Assembly (NCBI GenBank): GCA_903813345.2
Contig: CAIIXF020000005.1
Span: 30,443,375 to 30,507,374, forward strand
From: Owenia fusiformis
Taxonomy: Eukaryota > Annelida > Polychaeta > Sabellida > Oweniidae
Length of the DNA: 64,000 nucleotides
Direction of reading: 5' to 3'
Made by a program: the position numbers and the translations under genes. Shown here one piece after another: positions 1 to 13,600 of this stretch (positions are counted from its first letter, which is position 1; each line of letters starts with the position of its first letter). Below the pieces are notes generated by a model. The model ran no database searches, was not told the origin of the DNA, and saw only the letters and a program-made list of their open reading frames with translations.

Positions 1-170
1 TTTTTTTAGCGCTCTTGCCGAATATCCCGCTTTACTCCCGAGCTTTTCTACGACCTATTACGATCCCGACGCTTTAATTAAGCTTTGTTACGCTTTGGTG
101 CCGCTTTACAAGCCGCTTTAAAGCGCCATCAAAGCGCCGTTGGTGTGAACGTACCTTAAGGAAATGTTCA
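1..170. repeat. Edge fragment of an unclassified repeat
   Basis: This patch is visibly richer in CG than the flanking DNA. It repeats words built on CGCTTT, AAGCGCC and GCCGCTTTA in both orientations, then stops abruptly near TGTGAACGTACC. Short inverted GC-rich words beside AT-rich single-copy DNA fit one end of a non-autonomous DNA transposon cut by the window edge. No coding potential is seen, and family and boundaries cannot be set without the sequence to the left. Confidence 0.3.
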
Positions 171-1920
171 AAGAGCCATGGCTCAATTTTAGAATTTTTA
201 GTTTCAACAACACCATGTAAATGTTCATACTATACCTCCTGGACTACAGGTTGTTGGAATATGGGAATAAGTGGGTTCATTCTGGGGATGTCTATATGGA
301 TCTGTAAATAGCAGAGTAAAGAGGGCGTCTCACTTAAGTAACCTTAGCCACTTACATGTGAACTTATTTACTAGCCATTCTCCAGATGCAGGTCTATGGA
401 ACAACATCCATTCAGTGTTTGAAGATTGAATTCGTAGCCCTGAGCATGGAGAATGGTACAACCAAAAGCAACTGCTGTATTGTCCCTGGGTTCCTCAGAC
501 CTTGTTTGTTGCTTTTGATTTTTAGCATGTTAATAATGAGACATGTCATTTACAATTTAAATGTTTTTAAACCATATACATGTACTTGGAACTAAACACT
601 CTCTATTATACATTTTACTCAATGGATATAAGTAGGGGACTTGGTCCCATGTTTTACATTTTCTATAAATATCTATAGAGGTATACAGCATGTACGAACA
701 AGGCATTAACATGCAAAACGCCACCACATGCCATTTGTTACAGATGGCTTAACACCAACCGCTGACACAAAAAGGTCTCTTGAAATATCACAAAAATGAG
801 ATATGTTGAGAGTTAATACACACCTCATTGGCTTGTAATATAAGCCAAAACAACCAAATAAGGTGTGTATTAATGATTAACTTTCCTGTTATCTCAAAAT
901 CTGCTCAAAACTATTACCATTGGATTACAATTATGGGAAATTCATCAAAGTGAAAATTCTATGGATTAAGGAAGGGGTACCATTTACACAATTTGAGAAA
1001 TCATTGGCATACATGAAACTTATTTAAAACAGCATTAATATTATTCAAAAGCGATCGTAATAATGATTCCCAGCCCTCTGAAGTTTTAAAATTAACAATA
1101 TCTGAGTGTTAATCCAGAGACAATCCTCGAGAAATATTTTTTGGGATTATACAGTACATTCATATAGTCAACTAAATGTTTTAAAGTGTACTGATGTTTT
1201 TAGATGAAAAACAAGCAAAATGCATGAAAAAACTACCCGGATTCATTCTACAAACAACTCGTGGTCCTTTACAACTTTAATAAAAAAATATAGTTATTCT
1301 ACTGCATTAGATTTTAGACTTTGATCCAGTTAGTGCAACAATGATGTATCATCAATCAATAATTATACTTAAGCACTGAATGTGAAATTAATAAATATTA
1401 TCTGATAAGTTACTGTATTCAACAATTCACTAATGAAAGACAGGTATTTATCTAGAGTATTAACATAAACACCTCACAAATCTAGTGATAACCTTGAAGA
1501 AATGTGTAGTTATAAACACATTCAATACCTAGATTAACAGTCATGCGATGTGTGCACTTACTTGGTTATAAAAGATTAATGGAAGGACTGGTTGAATTAT
1601 AAATGGTTCAAGAGTCTTGAAAGCCAAACAATTGAACTACCATACGTGCAGAGTCTAGTTAAACTACAGAGTCTAGTTAAACTGAAGACAGAGCTCTCTT
1701 TCAAGAGGTGAAGTCGAACGAATGCAAAGGGTACATTTGAACTGAATCAGATTTATCTCCGCATAAAATGTATACAATGTATACAGAAAACTAAAAGGCT
1801 ATCCTGTTATGTAAAAGGCTCAAGGAATCACATGTATTTATCTCACTGGGACGACATTAAGAGGACCACCTTAAGAAAATAACATTACACTGTAAGAACG
1901 TACAAGTGAAAGGCAGAACA
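171..1920. other. Upstream region of the UGT gene; no gene seen
   Basis: No open frame here resembles a protein. Small structures are an inverted repeat (812-825 against 861-873, arms reading GTTAATACACACCT) and a 17-bp direct duplication, CAGAGTCTAGTTAAACT, at 1649-1665 and 1667-1683. The latter lies about 240 bp before the UGT start codon and could be promoter material. No convincing TATA box or TBC1D22 exon was found. Confidence 0.4.
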
Positions 1921-3462
1921 ATGAGACTGGTGCTTATCGTAATCCTGTGCCTGGTGCCAGCTGAATCAGGCAAGATTGCAGTCTTCCCATATGGCCAGGG
2001 ATTTAATTCAAGGCTCATGAACATGGAAAAAATAATAGGCATGTTGGCTGATGATGGACATTCAGTGACGATGATAATTAGTAGCGTATATGATGAAACT
2101 ACAAGACCTCTACACAACACTGCAAAAGTTATGAAATATCCAGCACCGGTTAATACCCTATTGATAACTGACAAAGAATTTTTGGATCAAATCAACAAGG
2201 CATCATCTGAATTAGAGATGCCTCAAATATTTATCAAAACGCAGGTGAACTTTTGTGAGAGTTTACTCAAAAATGGCCTCATGGAAAAACTTAAAATGGA
2301 AAACTTCGAGCTCCTGATTCTAGACTATGCAGACTACTGTTCTAGATTTTTAAATGATTATTTGGATATTCCAACAATAGTGTACTCCAATTTTGGTCCA
2401 ATATCTGAGGGTGAAATAGGTTTTCCATCAACCACTTCTTATATTCCCACATTTATGGTAGGATTTCAAGATACTATGACATTCTGGGAGAGATTGCAGA
2501 ATTTGTTAAGCTACAGTGCGTATGAGTTTATAGGACGTGAATTATTCATGAAGGAATTCCGTAAATTGCGCCAAAAATATGACTACAACAGAACTCTTAG
2601 TTTATGGGATTCTCACAAGAGGGCAGCTCTGTATATGAGTCATGCGAATCATGCCTTGGACTTCCCACGTCCTTTAATGCCAAACCATATATATGTTGGA
2701 GGCATGTTTTTCTCTCCTAAAAAATACATCAAACCTTCTCTACAAAAAATCATATATGACTCTGCGCCACATGGCGTGATCCTTATGAGTTTTGGGACCC
2801 TACTTTCTCATATGGCCATTGAAAAAGCTGAAATTTTTGCAAAGGTATTTGCTCAGTTACCTCATACAGTTATATGGAAATATGAAGGCATAACACCAGA
2901 AAATCTTGCTAATAACACCATATTGATGAAATGGTTACCACAGAATGATATCCTTGGGAACACAAGAACGAAACTGTTCATATCTCATTGTGGTATATCT
3001 AGCTTGTATGAAGCCGTCAACCATGCAGTTCCTACTCTAGGGATACCTTTCATGTTTGACCAGGATACAAACGCAGCTAAGATCATAACAAGATACAACA
3101 TTGGACTAGTTGTTAAATTCAAAACAATCACAGAAGAGAGTATTTATAATGCCATTAAAGCTATGCTTGAAAATAAAGTCTATAAAGACAATGCTGTTGA
3201 ACTGTCAAAAATGGCAAAAGATACTCCTGTGACGCCAAAAGCAACATTTCTTTATTGGGTGAACTTTGTTTTACGACATAAAGGACCAGGTCATTTGAGA
3301 TCTAAACCTGCTTATGAGATGTCTTGGATTCAATACTTTTCATTGGATGTGATAGCATTTGTTTTAACTGTGTGTTTGATAATCTGCACAATTGTTGCAT
3401 TCATACTGAGATGTATATGTAAATGCATATGTAGATCTAAAACTAAGTTAAAGAAACACTGA
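1921..3462 (+). CDS. UDP-glycosyltransferase (UGT family), intronless
   Basis: This is a 513-residue membrane UGT in one exon. Such enzymes transfer a sugar from a UDP-sugar to small lipophilic acceptors in the ER lumen. The ATG at 1921 starts a hydrophobic signal sequence (MRLVLIVILCLVPA); an upstream in-frame GTG at 1906 is not a likely start. The C-terminal sugar-donor signature is clear at residues 338-382: WLPQNDIL, then FISHCG, E364, P371, P376 and DQD. One position departs from the PROSITE-type pattern (T372). A transmembrane helix at about residues 474-498 is followed by a Cys/Lys-rich tail ending KLKKH, which fits a KxKxx ER-retrieval signal. The position normally held by the catalytic His, in the SHSRLMNMEK-type motif, appears to be Asn29. 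The gene lies beyond TBC1D22 exon 7 on the opposite strand, so it is probably intron-nested. The family call is secure; the substrate cannot be stated. Confidence 0.93.
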   Translation: MRLVLIVILCLVPAESGKIAVFPYGQGFNSRLMNMEKIIGMLADDGHSVTMIISSVYDETTRPLHNTAKVMKYPAPVNTLLITDKEFLDQINKASSELEMPQIFIKTQVNFCESLLKNGLMEKLKMENFELLILDYADYCSRFLNDYLDIPTIVYSNFGPISEGEIGFPSTTSYIPTFMVGFQDTMTFWERLQNLLSYSAYEFIGRELFMKEFRKLRQKYDYNRTLSLWDSHKRAALYMSHANHALDFPRPLMPNHIYVGGMFFSPKKYIKPSLQKIIYDSAPHGVILMSFGTLLSHMAIEKAEIFAKVFAQLPHTVIWKYEGITPENLANNTILMKWLPQNDILGNTRTKLFISHCGISSLYEAVNHAVPTLGIPFMFDQDTNAAKIITRYNIGLVVKFKTITEESIYNAIKAMLENKVYKDNAVELSKMAKDTPVTPKATFLYWVNFVLRHKGPGHLRSKPAYEMSWIQYFSLDVIAFVLTVCLIICTIVAFILRCICKCICRSKTKLKKH

Positions 3463-3500
3463 TCATAATGATGCATGCCTCATTAGACATTTATAATTAC

Positions 3501-3506
3501 AATAAA
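3501..3506 (+). promoter_or_regulatory. Candidate UGT polyadenylation signal
   Basis: AATAAA lies 39 bases after the UGT stop codon, which is close but plausible. No downstream GT-rich element was tested. Confidence 0.35.
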
Positions 3507-4637
3507 TGATCTCACCACAAGGTGACTTACTAGGGTCAGTTGTCATAGAGGACATACAAAAAGTCTCTCAAAAACTTCCTACTGGCATCCATTTTAATGT
3601 ATAAAATGTGACTTCATTTGTAGTTTTTGGTATATCCAAAAAACAATTTATTTTGACTTGAATTGAAAATTTTGACTTTTCAATTTGGTAAATCACTGTA
3701 CATGTAATATGGCAAAAACACCTAACCTCAGCAACATAGGCCATTGTAGTCTGACATGTCTTCAGATGATTCTAGACACATGGCTAATGGGCCTAGACTC
3801 ATCATCTTTAAAGAAAAGCATCTAGACAAATGAACCTCTGCAAAAATGAAGCAATAAAGGAAAGCCTACATAAAAATACTATCTAAGAGTATTATTTCAT
3901 CGACGTTTTTGTTTAGCCCTCAATTTTTTGAAAAATGCTCCCTTATCTCAAAATGGAATTAAATTACATATTTTTGGCATTTTCATACCAATCTGAGCAC
4001 CCATTACATTTATAGTACTTAAAAAATAAATCTTGCTTCATTTTTGCTTGAAGTTTTTGTCTGTTAATGCGAGAATAGTGATCTCTACCTGTGAGACCCA
4101 TGAGTTCTCAGCAATAAATCTCTCCATACGGTTTATATCTTTCTCAATCTACAAAATAAGCATGTATATAAGCTGCATATACATCACTTATACCCAGAGC
4201 TATTGACTTGAAATCTGGGGGAGTCATTTATGCAAAAACTGCCATTTGTGAGAAAGCTAGTCTGAATACTTCTTGCATTCTTTTTAGCCAGAATAATGCA
4301 AAGTACAGAATGTTTATATTACAGCAACAATATCAGCTTATATAATGTATTAAGATTTCAATACTTGTCTCGCTACACTCATACATTGTCAAATGTACAT
4401 AGACACTGTACTATATAAAGACAACATGAAGTATTGAAGGATTCATATTTTAGTTTTACGTAATTAAACAGTAAGCTCTATGTAATGATATTCAAATTAT
4501 GCTTTTCCATAATAGAAGTATGTGTTAAATTTATTACATGATACACCATACCAGATATATTACACAAACTGATATGCTATAATGAGTATAAAATAAACTT
4601 CACATTTAAAGAAAGATGTCACTAGTAGTTCTCTTAC
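3507..4637. other. Non-coding, 3' of UGT; intron of TBC1D22
   Basis: This AT-rich DNA lies between the UGT 3' end and the donor of TBC1D22 exon 7, which reads CAG|GTAAGAG on the minus strand. I searched the minus strand for the next TBC exon, which in vertebrates encodes a segment with an IDIPRT-like motif, and did not find it. No repeat structure stands out. Confidence 0.4.
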
Positions 4638-7600
4638 CTGTCTGAATGTGTCTTGATGGATCTCCTGGTGCCGAGTATCAAAGTATTGGTCTATAAAACT
4701 AAAATATTCTTTTCTTTTGCGTTCTAAAGTTGGTTGGCGTCTGTCCAAACTGGCAGGTAGGTAACCCTGGAATAGTTAAGGTAGAAAGATTAATTTTTGA
4801 GACCAGAGTACTCTAGTAGCGCTTGACAAATAAATTTTAATTTTCCTTGGAACAATCGCACAGACATGACTTACAGTCCATGAAAATAGCCAGTTGGCAT
4901 AAATTATCTCAATTTATATTATTTAGGCTCTCATTGATCATCATTCATTGTCATGCCTATTTCAAAAAGACAAAGTTCTGACTACAGGATAATCTGATTT
5001 TGAAAACTGCCAAATAATTAAAAAGTGAATGTCGGCATAATTATTACACACTAATGAATTTCAACATTTTCTAATCTTGGAAAATGTCTATATCTGATCA
5101 GATATCTCTTTAAACAAGGAAAGTAAGGGAAACACTAGCATTACTTTTGAAGATTGATACCAACATTGTATACATCCTTGGATCACAGGGCTTCAAAATC
5201 CAGAATATCTTCTTTCTTTTTACACCCTGCTATAAGCAGTTAGCATTTCCCCGATTAGAACTCACAATTTGATTCGCTGTCGCAACACTATTACACCATC
5301 ACTGATACACCATCACCATTAAAGTAGAACTAAACAGGTAAAACAAATTTTTTACTTACTGATAAAATTTTCCAGCATGTGGGTCGAACCTGCTTAGGAA
5401 TCCCTGACCAGCTGAGCTTTCTTAAATCTCCTGAAACACATAAAAATTATATGATATATAACATACAGTAAAAAAAAACAAGTCACACACTGAACATTAC
5501 AGTACCACAAGCGATATGTCTGGAAATGTACAAACCTGAAAAATGAGACACTGATGACCACGCCCCACCTGCCCACCTGTCAAGCTGGCTATAATGATGA
5601 CATCGCACATAAAAGAGAAATTATAGGCCAACCTGTACCACAGTCAACAGACTCTCTTTATTACTTATTTCTCATATCTGGAATACCTTTCATAATGCAA
5701 ATGTAGAATGGTTGGTGGGATATTCAGAGATATGGATTGGAGTACATACATACCAATCAAATTCAAGAAATAAAATCTGCATATGAGCTTTAAATAAAGC
5801 AGAAATTGAAATCCAGCATCAAACCATTTGAGGCAGATCCTTTACTGTAAAGAAAGAGTGACGATCAACAAAAGTTTATTTCAAATCAAATGAAAAGAAG
5901 ACTGACAGTGATCTTGGCCATTCTTTGATACTAGATTTTCAGCATACACACAGCGCAACAGGAAAAAGTAATTGTATCAAATTAAAGTTGAATTTTGAAT
6001 GAAAAAATTTAATATGCTCATAAGCCTAGATTCATCATATATTTTCGACTGTGAAAGATAAAGATTGAGGTACATATATAATCTATTCTATGAATTGTGA
6101 TAAGGAAGTTAAAATACAAAGAAAGATCCAAATCAATGACAGGATTTACAAAGTAAACATCAGTTGAGATAATGTTCAAAGGTCATGTCTTTACATGCTT
6201 TGTCTTTGATAAAAACTTGAACTTAAGAACATCAGTTGAGATAATGTTCAAAGGTCATGTCTTTACATGCTTTGTCTTTGATAAAAACTTGAAGTAAAGA
6301 ATTCAGCATGTGGTAACATACTAACATCACATTCACAAAGTGTTATTTAGTTAAAAAGATGGATTCAAGATTGTTACTGGTTGTGTTGGGGTGTTGCATA
6401 ACACCACTGATTGCTCTAAAGGATCCAGGTATGATATTCACTTACAACTGTATATTCATTTTCATATGGAGTACTGTTTATTTCTCGGATCTACTTCATA
6501 TCAAATTGGCAACAATAACCTTCTGGTAATTTTCCTTCTACATATCAGACTTTCTCTGTCCAAAGTAATCATGCAGGGCAGATCAATGTTTTCAACTAAG
6601 TAAAAACTTCACCAGGCCACCATTAGGGTGACATTAACAGTTCAGTAAGGTGAACTCTCTGGGGAGATTACTGAATTCAATTCAATTTATTTCAATTCCA
6701 GTTTCTTCAAGAGTTATTGTATCACCTGAAATTCAAGCAACTAAAGGGGAATCTGTGACTTTTACATGTGACCCAGCAAAGCCAGAGCCAGAAGAATACA
6801 TCCAATGGTGGGAGTATGTGACATCAAGATGGAGACCAAACATTATATATAATCCAGCAAGGGTACTGAAAATCTACATATGAGTACAGTAAAACATGTC
6901 TTATCCTAACACCACTGTGACCAATCAGAAGTGTTTGTATTAGCAAGTATTCACATGTCGATGTTTTAAACATGGCAGTCAATGTCGAGAATTACGAACT
7001 AAGAAAAAGTGTTCAAACTGAGAGATGCTAGGACGAGAGAGGTGTTAAGATATATAGGTTTTACTGTACTGTACAAGTATAAATTTTTGTTTTATCTTTC
7101 TTGTTTTTTGCCAAATTAATTTTTTTAATCCTAAGTGAATTCTTAAAATTTGGCGATACTTCATTTCAGCCTGGAGGTTATAACAGACGATTATATCAAT
7201 TTGAAAATGGAGGACGGAACTTTACTATTAAGACTCCACTGTTGAGTGCAGGAGGGACATATGAGTGTAGAACCCTGGTAGAGCCATCAAGTCACCCAGT
7301 TGAGCTTATTGTGTTAAGTAGGTATAATCTCATATACCAGAAAAATGATGGGTGTGCAATAATATATATATTTTCAAATATAAAACATATTTACTCACTC
7401 TCTTTCTTTTGAGTTTAATGGGAAGTACTTTGTAAAATAATATATTAGAGAGACTTGATCAAAGTTACGAGGCTCTGACAAATTCCATTGTGCAAGGGGG
7501 ACTTCTTCAGGGCTACATGTCCAATTCTAGGACATATCAATTCTCTGTTCTATTTAAAGGATCGCCTGGTTGTCTAAACAGGAGAGGTAATACCCTCAAT

Positions 7601-10600
7601 GAAGGAGATACTGCCCTGCTTAGATGCTCTGTGGAGTATCAGAGTAACAGAATCCCTCTTCTTACATGGTATACAGAACAAGGTGCTTTGGTAAGTTCTG
7701 AATATATCAATTTTAAACCAACTCTTGGCATAAAAAATACTCTCCTCCAAAAAGTATGAAAATAGAGGGTAGAGAGGGAAGGGGGCTTGAGCCATTGATG
7801 TTTTTTATGACAATGTATAAAGTACCATAACTGAGAAACTGAGCACCTATGTATATTCATAGCAGGTGATATCACAAATAGTAAAACATGATTCAGGCAC
7901 GAATCTCTTGAGTCAGGATAAATGGAGGTTCCTTGAATAATTGACAGTTTTTCAAAATTTTGACATAGTGCTATAGTAATCATTGCAAAGTACATATGTT
8001 ATGCCTCCTAAATATTTTCACAGCTACCAAGCCAGTACTCTGTGAACATGAATGGTTTGACTCAAATGACTACTAACTTTACAAATACTCATGAGCATGA
8101 TAACACAAGTCCCAACTGCCAAGTAACCATCCCTGGCACCCCTTACTTAGATAGCTGTACAGTGCGGTCACCTATGAGAGTAAGATGTGAGTAGAAGACA
8201 CTGTCAAAGGGGAAGTGGGAAGTTGTGATTTTCACCATATAATAAATATATTTGAAACATCATTCCACAGTTGAGTACTACTCAGAATTTAAAAAATTCT
8301 GCTTGTTGTTTCGGCTTTGTTCTGTGAAATTGGAATAATATTTTCAGATGTACATTTTACTGATGAATGAATTTCAATGGGCCATCGTACCTTGTATGTA
8401 ATTGTTCTAGCATATCTATTTTATCAGATTTGGTAAGAGACATAGCTATTCAACATAACTACGAAAGACCTGGTGTTCCCCATTTCCGAATTGGAGATGT
8501 AATCAACTGCACTGCAAGAGGAAACCCAGACCCACAATTCACCTGGCAAAAAGTTGGCGGAAGCGGTGGTGACATGACCATATATGGTCCCCAGTTAGAA
8601 ATCCCAGTTGGAAGCAATGGAGAATATACATTCATGTGTACTGCTAAGAATTCTGTGAACAGTGATTATCAGAGAATAAATACATCTATCACATTTGTGG
8701 TCTCAAACACACACACAGGTATGTTTCATCAAATGTTTTACATGCATATATTTTCAATTTCACATAAGTTCATTTAAACCTGTATGTCCCTCCAAAACAC
8801 AATATGTTGACTATTGTTTTTACATTTTCAAGCTCTAATATAACGTTTCTGTAAATAAAAATTGTTTTTTTCTGTGTTATATCAAAGAACAATCATTTAG
8901 TTAAAAAATAAATAAAAAAGTGAGTGCAAGGTTTGAACCCGGGGCGCCTGCGTGCTGAGCGAGCATTCTTCCGCAGGGCTACCAACTTATTATGAATGAT
9001 GAAAGTAATTAACTCATCTGCGCGCTCAGTCGACTTTTTTCGCCAATACGCTACATGGCGTGTGTCGACTCCAGGTCGACAAGCTAAAGGGAAGTTTTAA
9101 CAGACTTAAAAAGATGTCACCTTAGTATTGCAGTGCCAATGTCCGGTACTCACATTGACCGGAAGTGATTTAAAATTAATTTGGCAAAGAGAAATGATTG
9201 AAAAAATTATTTTGGTCACTTATTGATTTATTTCGAAACAAATACGAATCTGGAAGTGATCAGACATTGTGGTATTTAAAAAGGGCTAGATTAAGACTGG
9301 GTAATGATGATCAAATCGCTGCTATATTCAGTGATTCTGGTAGTGAAGCCTAATATTTGAAGACTCAGAAAATGAAATTTCAAAACGATGATGGGCCTGA
9401 CAACTCTGTGGCTGGGGGACAGGCCAGGGAAGCTGCTGGGGTACACTAAGGTAATATTTAGTAGGGTTCTTATGTTTTTTTTGCAATATAAATGTTTAGG
9501 ATTTTTTATCATCAGTGCCTCTCATTGTGATGAGTTCATACATTATCATATGATTTATACATATGTTTCTAATCATGAGTAAAAATTTGGTGGTGTCATC
9601 TCTGTTGGTTTAGATTTTATGTCACTTTCAAATTGGCAGGCATGAAAATCCTAATCTTTAATAAATTAATTAACGCTCAGTAGCTTTTAAAAATAATTAA
9701 ATAGCGCCCCAATGAGTTAAAGGCTACTTATGTTGAATGCTATAATTCAGAAGTGACGTCACGTTCTTAATTTAGAAACCTTCCAAAAATCGAAGCAATT
9801 CAATGAACAATCTTTGTAATGACACATTTATCGTGAGTATTTGTACACAAGATTTGCCCCAATTTGTTCATCATTCTATAATCTTTCATTAAGCTCAAAA
9901 TGATAAAGTTCACCCCCGAAACAACCCAAGATTGCGTTTTGGAGCGATGTGCAGGTTTAAGTAATATCTGTTTTGTTGAAAGCTCTTATGATCCTCTCCC
10001 CCACATGACACACCTCAGACCACACCCCAAGGGATGAGGCAATGGGGAGAATCCATAGACTTAACGCATAACATGAAGTTTTTTTGTTTTTTTTAGGTTA
10101 AGTTTTATTTCTTTGCATAATTTTATATAACAATATTTAACATACTAGGAAGGCCGAGGTAAAATTACATTGTTGGCCTCCCTATTAAATAAAAGTAGCA
10201 AAATAAAATTGATATAAATGGTTTCAGACATGTATTGTAAATGTATTGTTTATAAGAGTCCCAGTGGCCACAGTTGAGATGATGATAACAATAGTGATGA
10301 TGATGGTGATGAAATGTTGAGGCTAATGCTAAATGATAGAATCAACAAAATTTGCCGTAAGGTTCATAATATCAGCATTACATTTATCTGAGAACTTATG
10401 ATCTCCAAAAAGTATGGTGTGGACTTTATCTACACTATTTAGACTGGCAAATTCTCTAAAGTTAAAATTTTGCAGCTCTTGTAGTTTTTGGGTAAAGATT
10501 GACCTTGTTCCATGAAGTTAATGATGGTATAAATAATATTACTGACATGAAGGAAATATTTTAGTGTGGGTTAAACAACATTTAATTGTAGACACCAGAA

Positions 10601-13600
10601 TATTTATGCTCTGAGTTTGTGTGTAAAAACGTTCATACATGAAAGTGTTACACACATATAATTTGTGGAGAAATTGTTAAAAATCACTGAAGAATATTAC
10701 ACTAAAAATTAATGTTTTTCACTGGTTTCAGAGCACCAGTACAAGTATCAGTATGTGGCCACATTTTTCCCACACCATAATGACCCAAGACCTAGTGACA
10801 ATGACCTGACTATTGTAATGAGCAGTAGCGAAGATGCTAACGTCCACTTATTCAGTCCATATAAGGAGGTACAAGATCAGCTATTCATTCCAGCGAAACG
10901 ATCAATAAATTACACAGTTTGGTCGGACCATGGTTTAGATGAAATAGGCGACCATGTTTCAAGGAAAAGCATTTTCCTGAAAAGTGATGTCCAAATAACT
11001 GTTCAAGTTTTTAGTGGACAAAGAAGCAAGCCGGGAAACAGTATGGGATTATATTCTGCATTTCCTATACCAAGTTTTCGACCCAAGGAAAAAATGCATG
11101 TTTACTATGCAATTGGATACAGTGGTAATAATAACAATAGAAACATGATTTCGATAGCAGCTACAAATGATGATACAAAGGTCACAATTTGGTCCAAAAG
11201 AACAACCAGATATAGAAATGAGACATATCCAGCTCACACAGTGTATCTTGCTAGTGGACAGACATATGTTCACATGGATCCAGAGGCCGACCTTACAGGT
11301 ACAAAAATAGAGACAAACTACCCTGTTGTTGTAGTTAGTGGGTCTACATATGCTCAAAGGCTTGGAACAGGTAGATCTATGATCAATGAACAAATTCCTC
11401 CAATCCATCAATTAGGATCAAGATTCATTGTCCTTAAAGAGAGCTCTATACGGCATGATATACGAGTAGTTGCTACAGAGAAAAACACAGAAGTATCGTG
11501 TCAGCGCAGAATGTGTGATGCAAGTCTTGCGGCAGGACAATCAATAACAATTAACTTCACGATCTATGGCCATGATCCTGAACTCATCACGTGTAGCAAG
11601 CCATGTCTAGTAGTGAGATATGTCTATCGTCATGGCAACCCTACTATGTCCCTAGTACCTTCAGTGGAACAGTACCATAACAGAAGCCTCACATTCTCCC
11701 GTATGCCAACTGGGGATGTTGGGAATTTTAATTTATATATCTACCTTTCAACAAATGGAACACGATTCAGTGACAACTTTCTGATAAATGGTGTTCGATT
11801 GTATCTGCAAGACTGGACTTGTTTTGATTACACCTGTGGAGGACACCGTGTGGATTCCATTGATCCAAACAAAGATAACACAGTCATAATCCAATCACAA
11901 GACTCAAGTGAATTTGTTGCAACTGTAACCTTCTTGGATTTCCCTGCAAACAAATTATATAAAACCTATGCCACTACATTCTTATTTGCACAAGGTATGA
12001 CAAAGTTTAACTATTTAGCAACTGCACTGGTGATCCACTTGATTACGCTGGTTACCGAAATGGTTCGTTTTGGTAACAAAATGTCGGAACATTGAAGGTA
12101 CGATTTTTCTTTTTTCCTTATTTCACACGTTGTTGGCAAACGTGTATCATTATCATGTGCTTAAGAAAATGTACATATTTCCAAACAAATAGTTCAGAAG
12201 ACAACAGAATCTTCGATTTAATTCCTCACTTAAGTTACATAAACGGTTTTTTCGAAAAACGGTTAAGATCTGCACTTTTAACCCAAACTGTTTATGTAAC
12301 TTAAGTGAGGAATTAAATCAACGATTCTGTTGTCATAAGTCACCTGAGCTATTTTTTCGCAAACATGCACATTTTCTAAAACATATAATACTGATACACA
12401 TTTATGAGAAAAAACATTTTGGGATTCTGCCTACAACGCGTGAAATAAGGAAAAAAGAAAAATCGTACCTTCGACGTTCCGGCATTTTGTTACCAAATCG
12501 AACTGTTTTGGTAACCAGCGTAATTGAGCGGATCACCAGTGAACTGATCTCAGTATACAGTATATGGTTCAAAATATTGTTTTAATATGGTTTTAATTAT
12601 GGAGGTTTCTGCTTATCTAAATGATTTTTCAAACAAAAAGGGCCAGTCTTTATGACACAATTATCTATTAAACAATATGCTTGTTTTTATTATTTTCTTA
12701 TATATATTTCTGAAGAAGAGAGTTAAATATATCCCTCCCAGTTTCTCGCTAAAAAATCAACAATGTTTACTTGATTTCGTTTTAGTAATTCAATTCAGTA
12801 TTATCAAAATCAAACATGTTATATTTATAGATGAAGACTTTGTCCAACCACCAACCACTACGACAAGTAGCTACACAACAGAAACAACAGAGACAACTAC
12901 TAGTCTACCTCAATGGAAAGCACACAGGTATGTAGACTGTAATGATTACTTGAAGTCATACCTTTTCATCTAGATGTTAAATCTAGGATCAATGATCAAT
13001 CTTAAACCCCTCCCACTTTGAGTAAATGTGTCTCAGTGAAAAGATACACATCTCATCTATCTTAGACCATCATCGAGTCACCCTGTTTAACTGTAACAGT
13101 AACTCGGTCATATAAATATTAAGACACTCCTTGTTCATATATGCATGCTGTATCCAGTCATACATGCATAGTGCTCGGTAACAAGATATGCACTTGTCAA
13201 CAGACAGAATGCCATAGAAAGTCAGGCAATATGTCCATGCAGAAACTGTTCCTTTTCCTTGGTTAGACAGTGAGATAGTCAGTCATAAAGAAGCTGCACA
13301 TATTCTGAGTTAGAGCTCCAGCACTGTATCAATACATGTTTAATCATCATATATTCCATATATTCCATATTGTTAACATGCTGTTCTCCAGTTGTCAGTG
13401 TGTTATCAACATCCAGGTGAACTCTACCAACTGTTCCCAGGGTAGTAGCAACATAAACCAGGCCTGCGAGGTGAGCTTTCCTGTAGATGACCTTGGAACG
13501 AAATCCCAACACCTTCAAGATGGCTGTGAGGGATGTCTACACATGCTCAGAGCGTGTCCCAAAGAATGTCGCACTGAGGCGAGATCATACTGGGGGACAG

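Noticed and set aside
1857-2174. 105-codon minus-strand frame overlapping the UGT
   Set aside because: Shadow frame of the UGT coding sequence, with no family resemblance.
7639-7995. 118-codon minus-strand frame
   Set aside because: Overlaps Ig exon 4 antisense and runs into the intron; no protein features.
8924-8989. Functional tRNA-Ala gene
   Set aside because: A-box, AGC loop and B box are present, but the acceptor and D arms do not pair properly; called a SINE or tRNA-like remnant.
11049-11411. 120-codon minus-strand frame
   Set aside because: Antisense shadow of the IgGFc-binding exon.
10755-12095. A single 446-codon gene starting at 10755
   Set aside because: The apparent start is GTG inside exon 7. 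The exon begins at 10732 and ends at the GT donor at 11995; the remainder of the frame reads into a foldback element.
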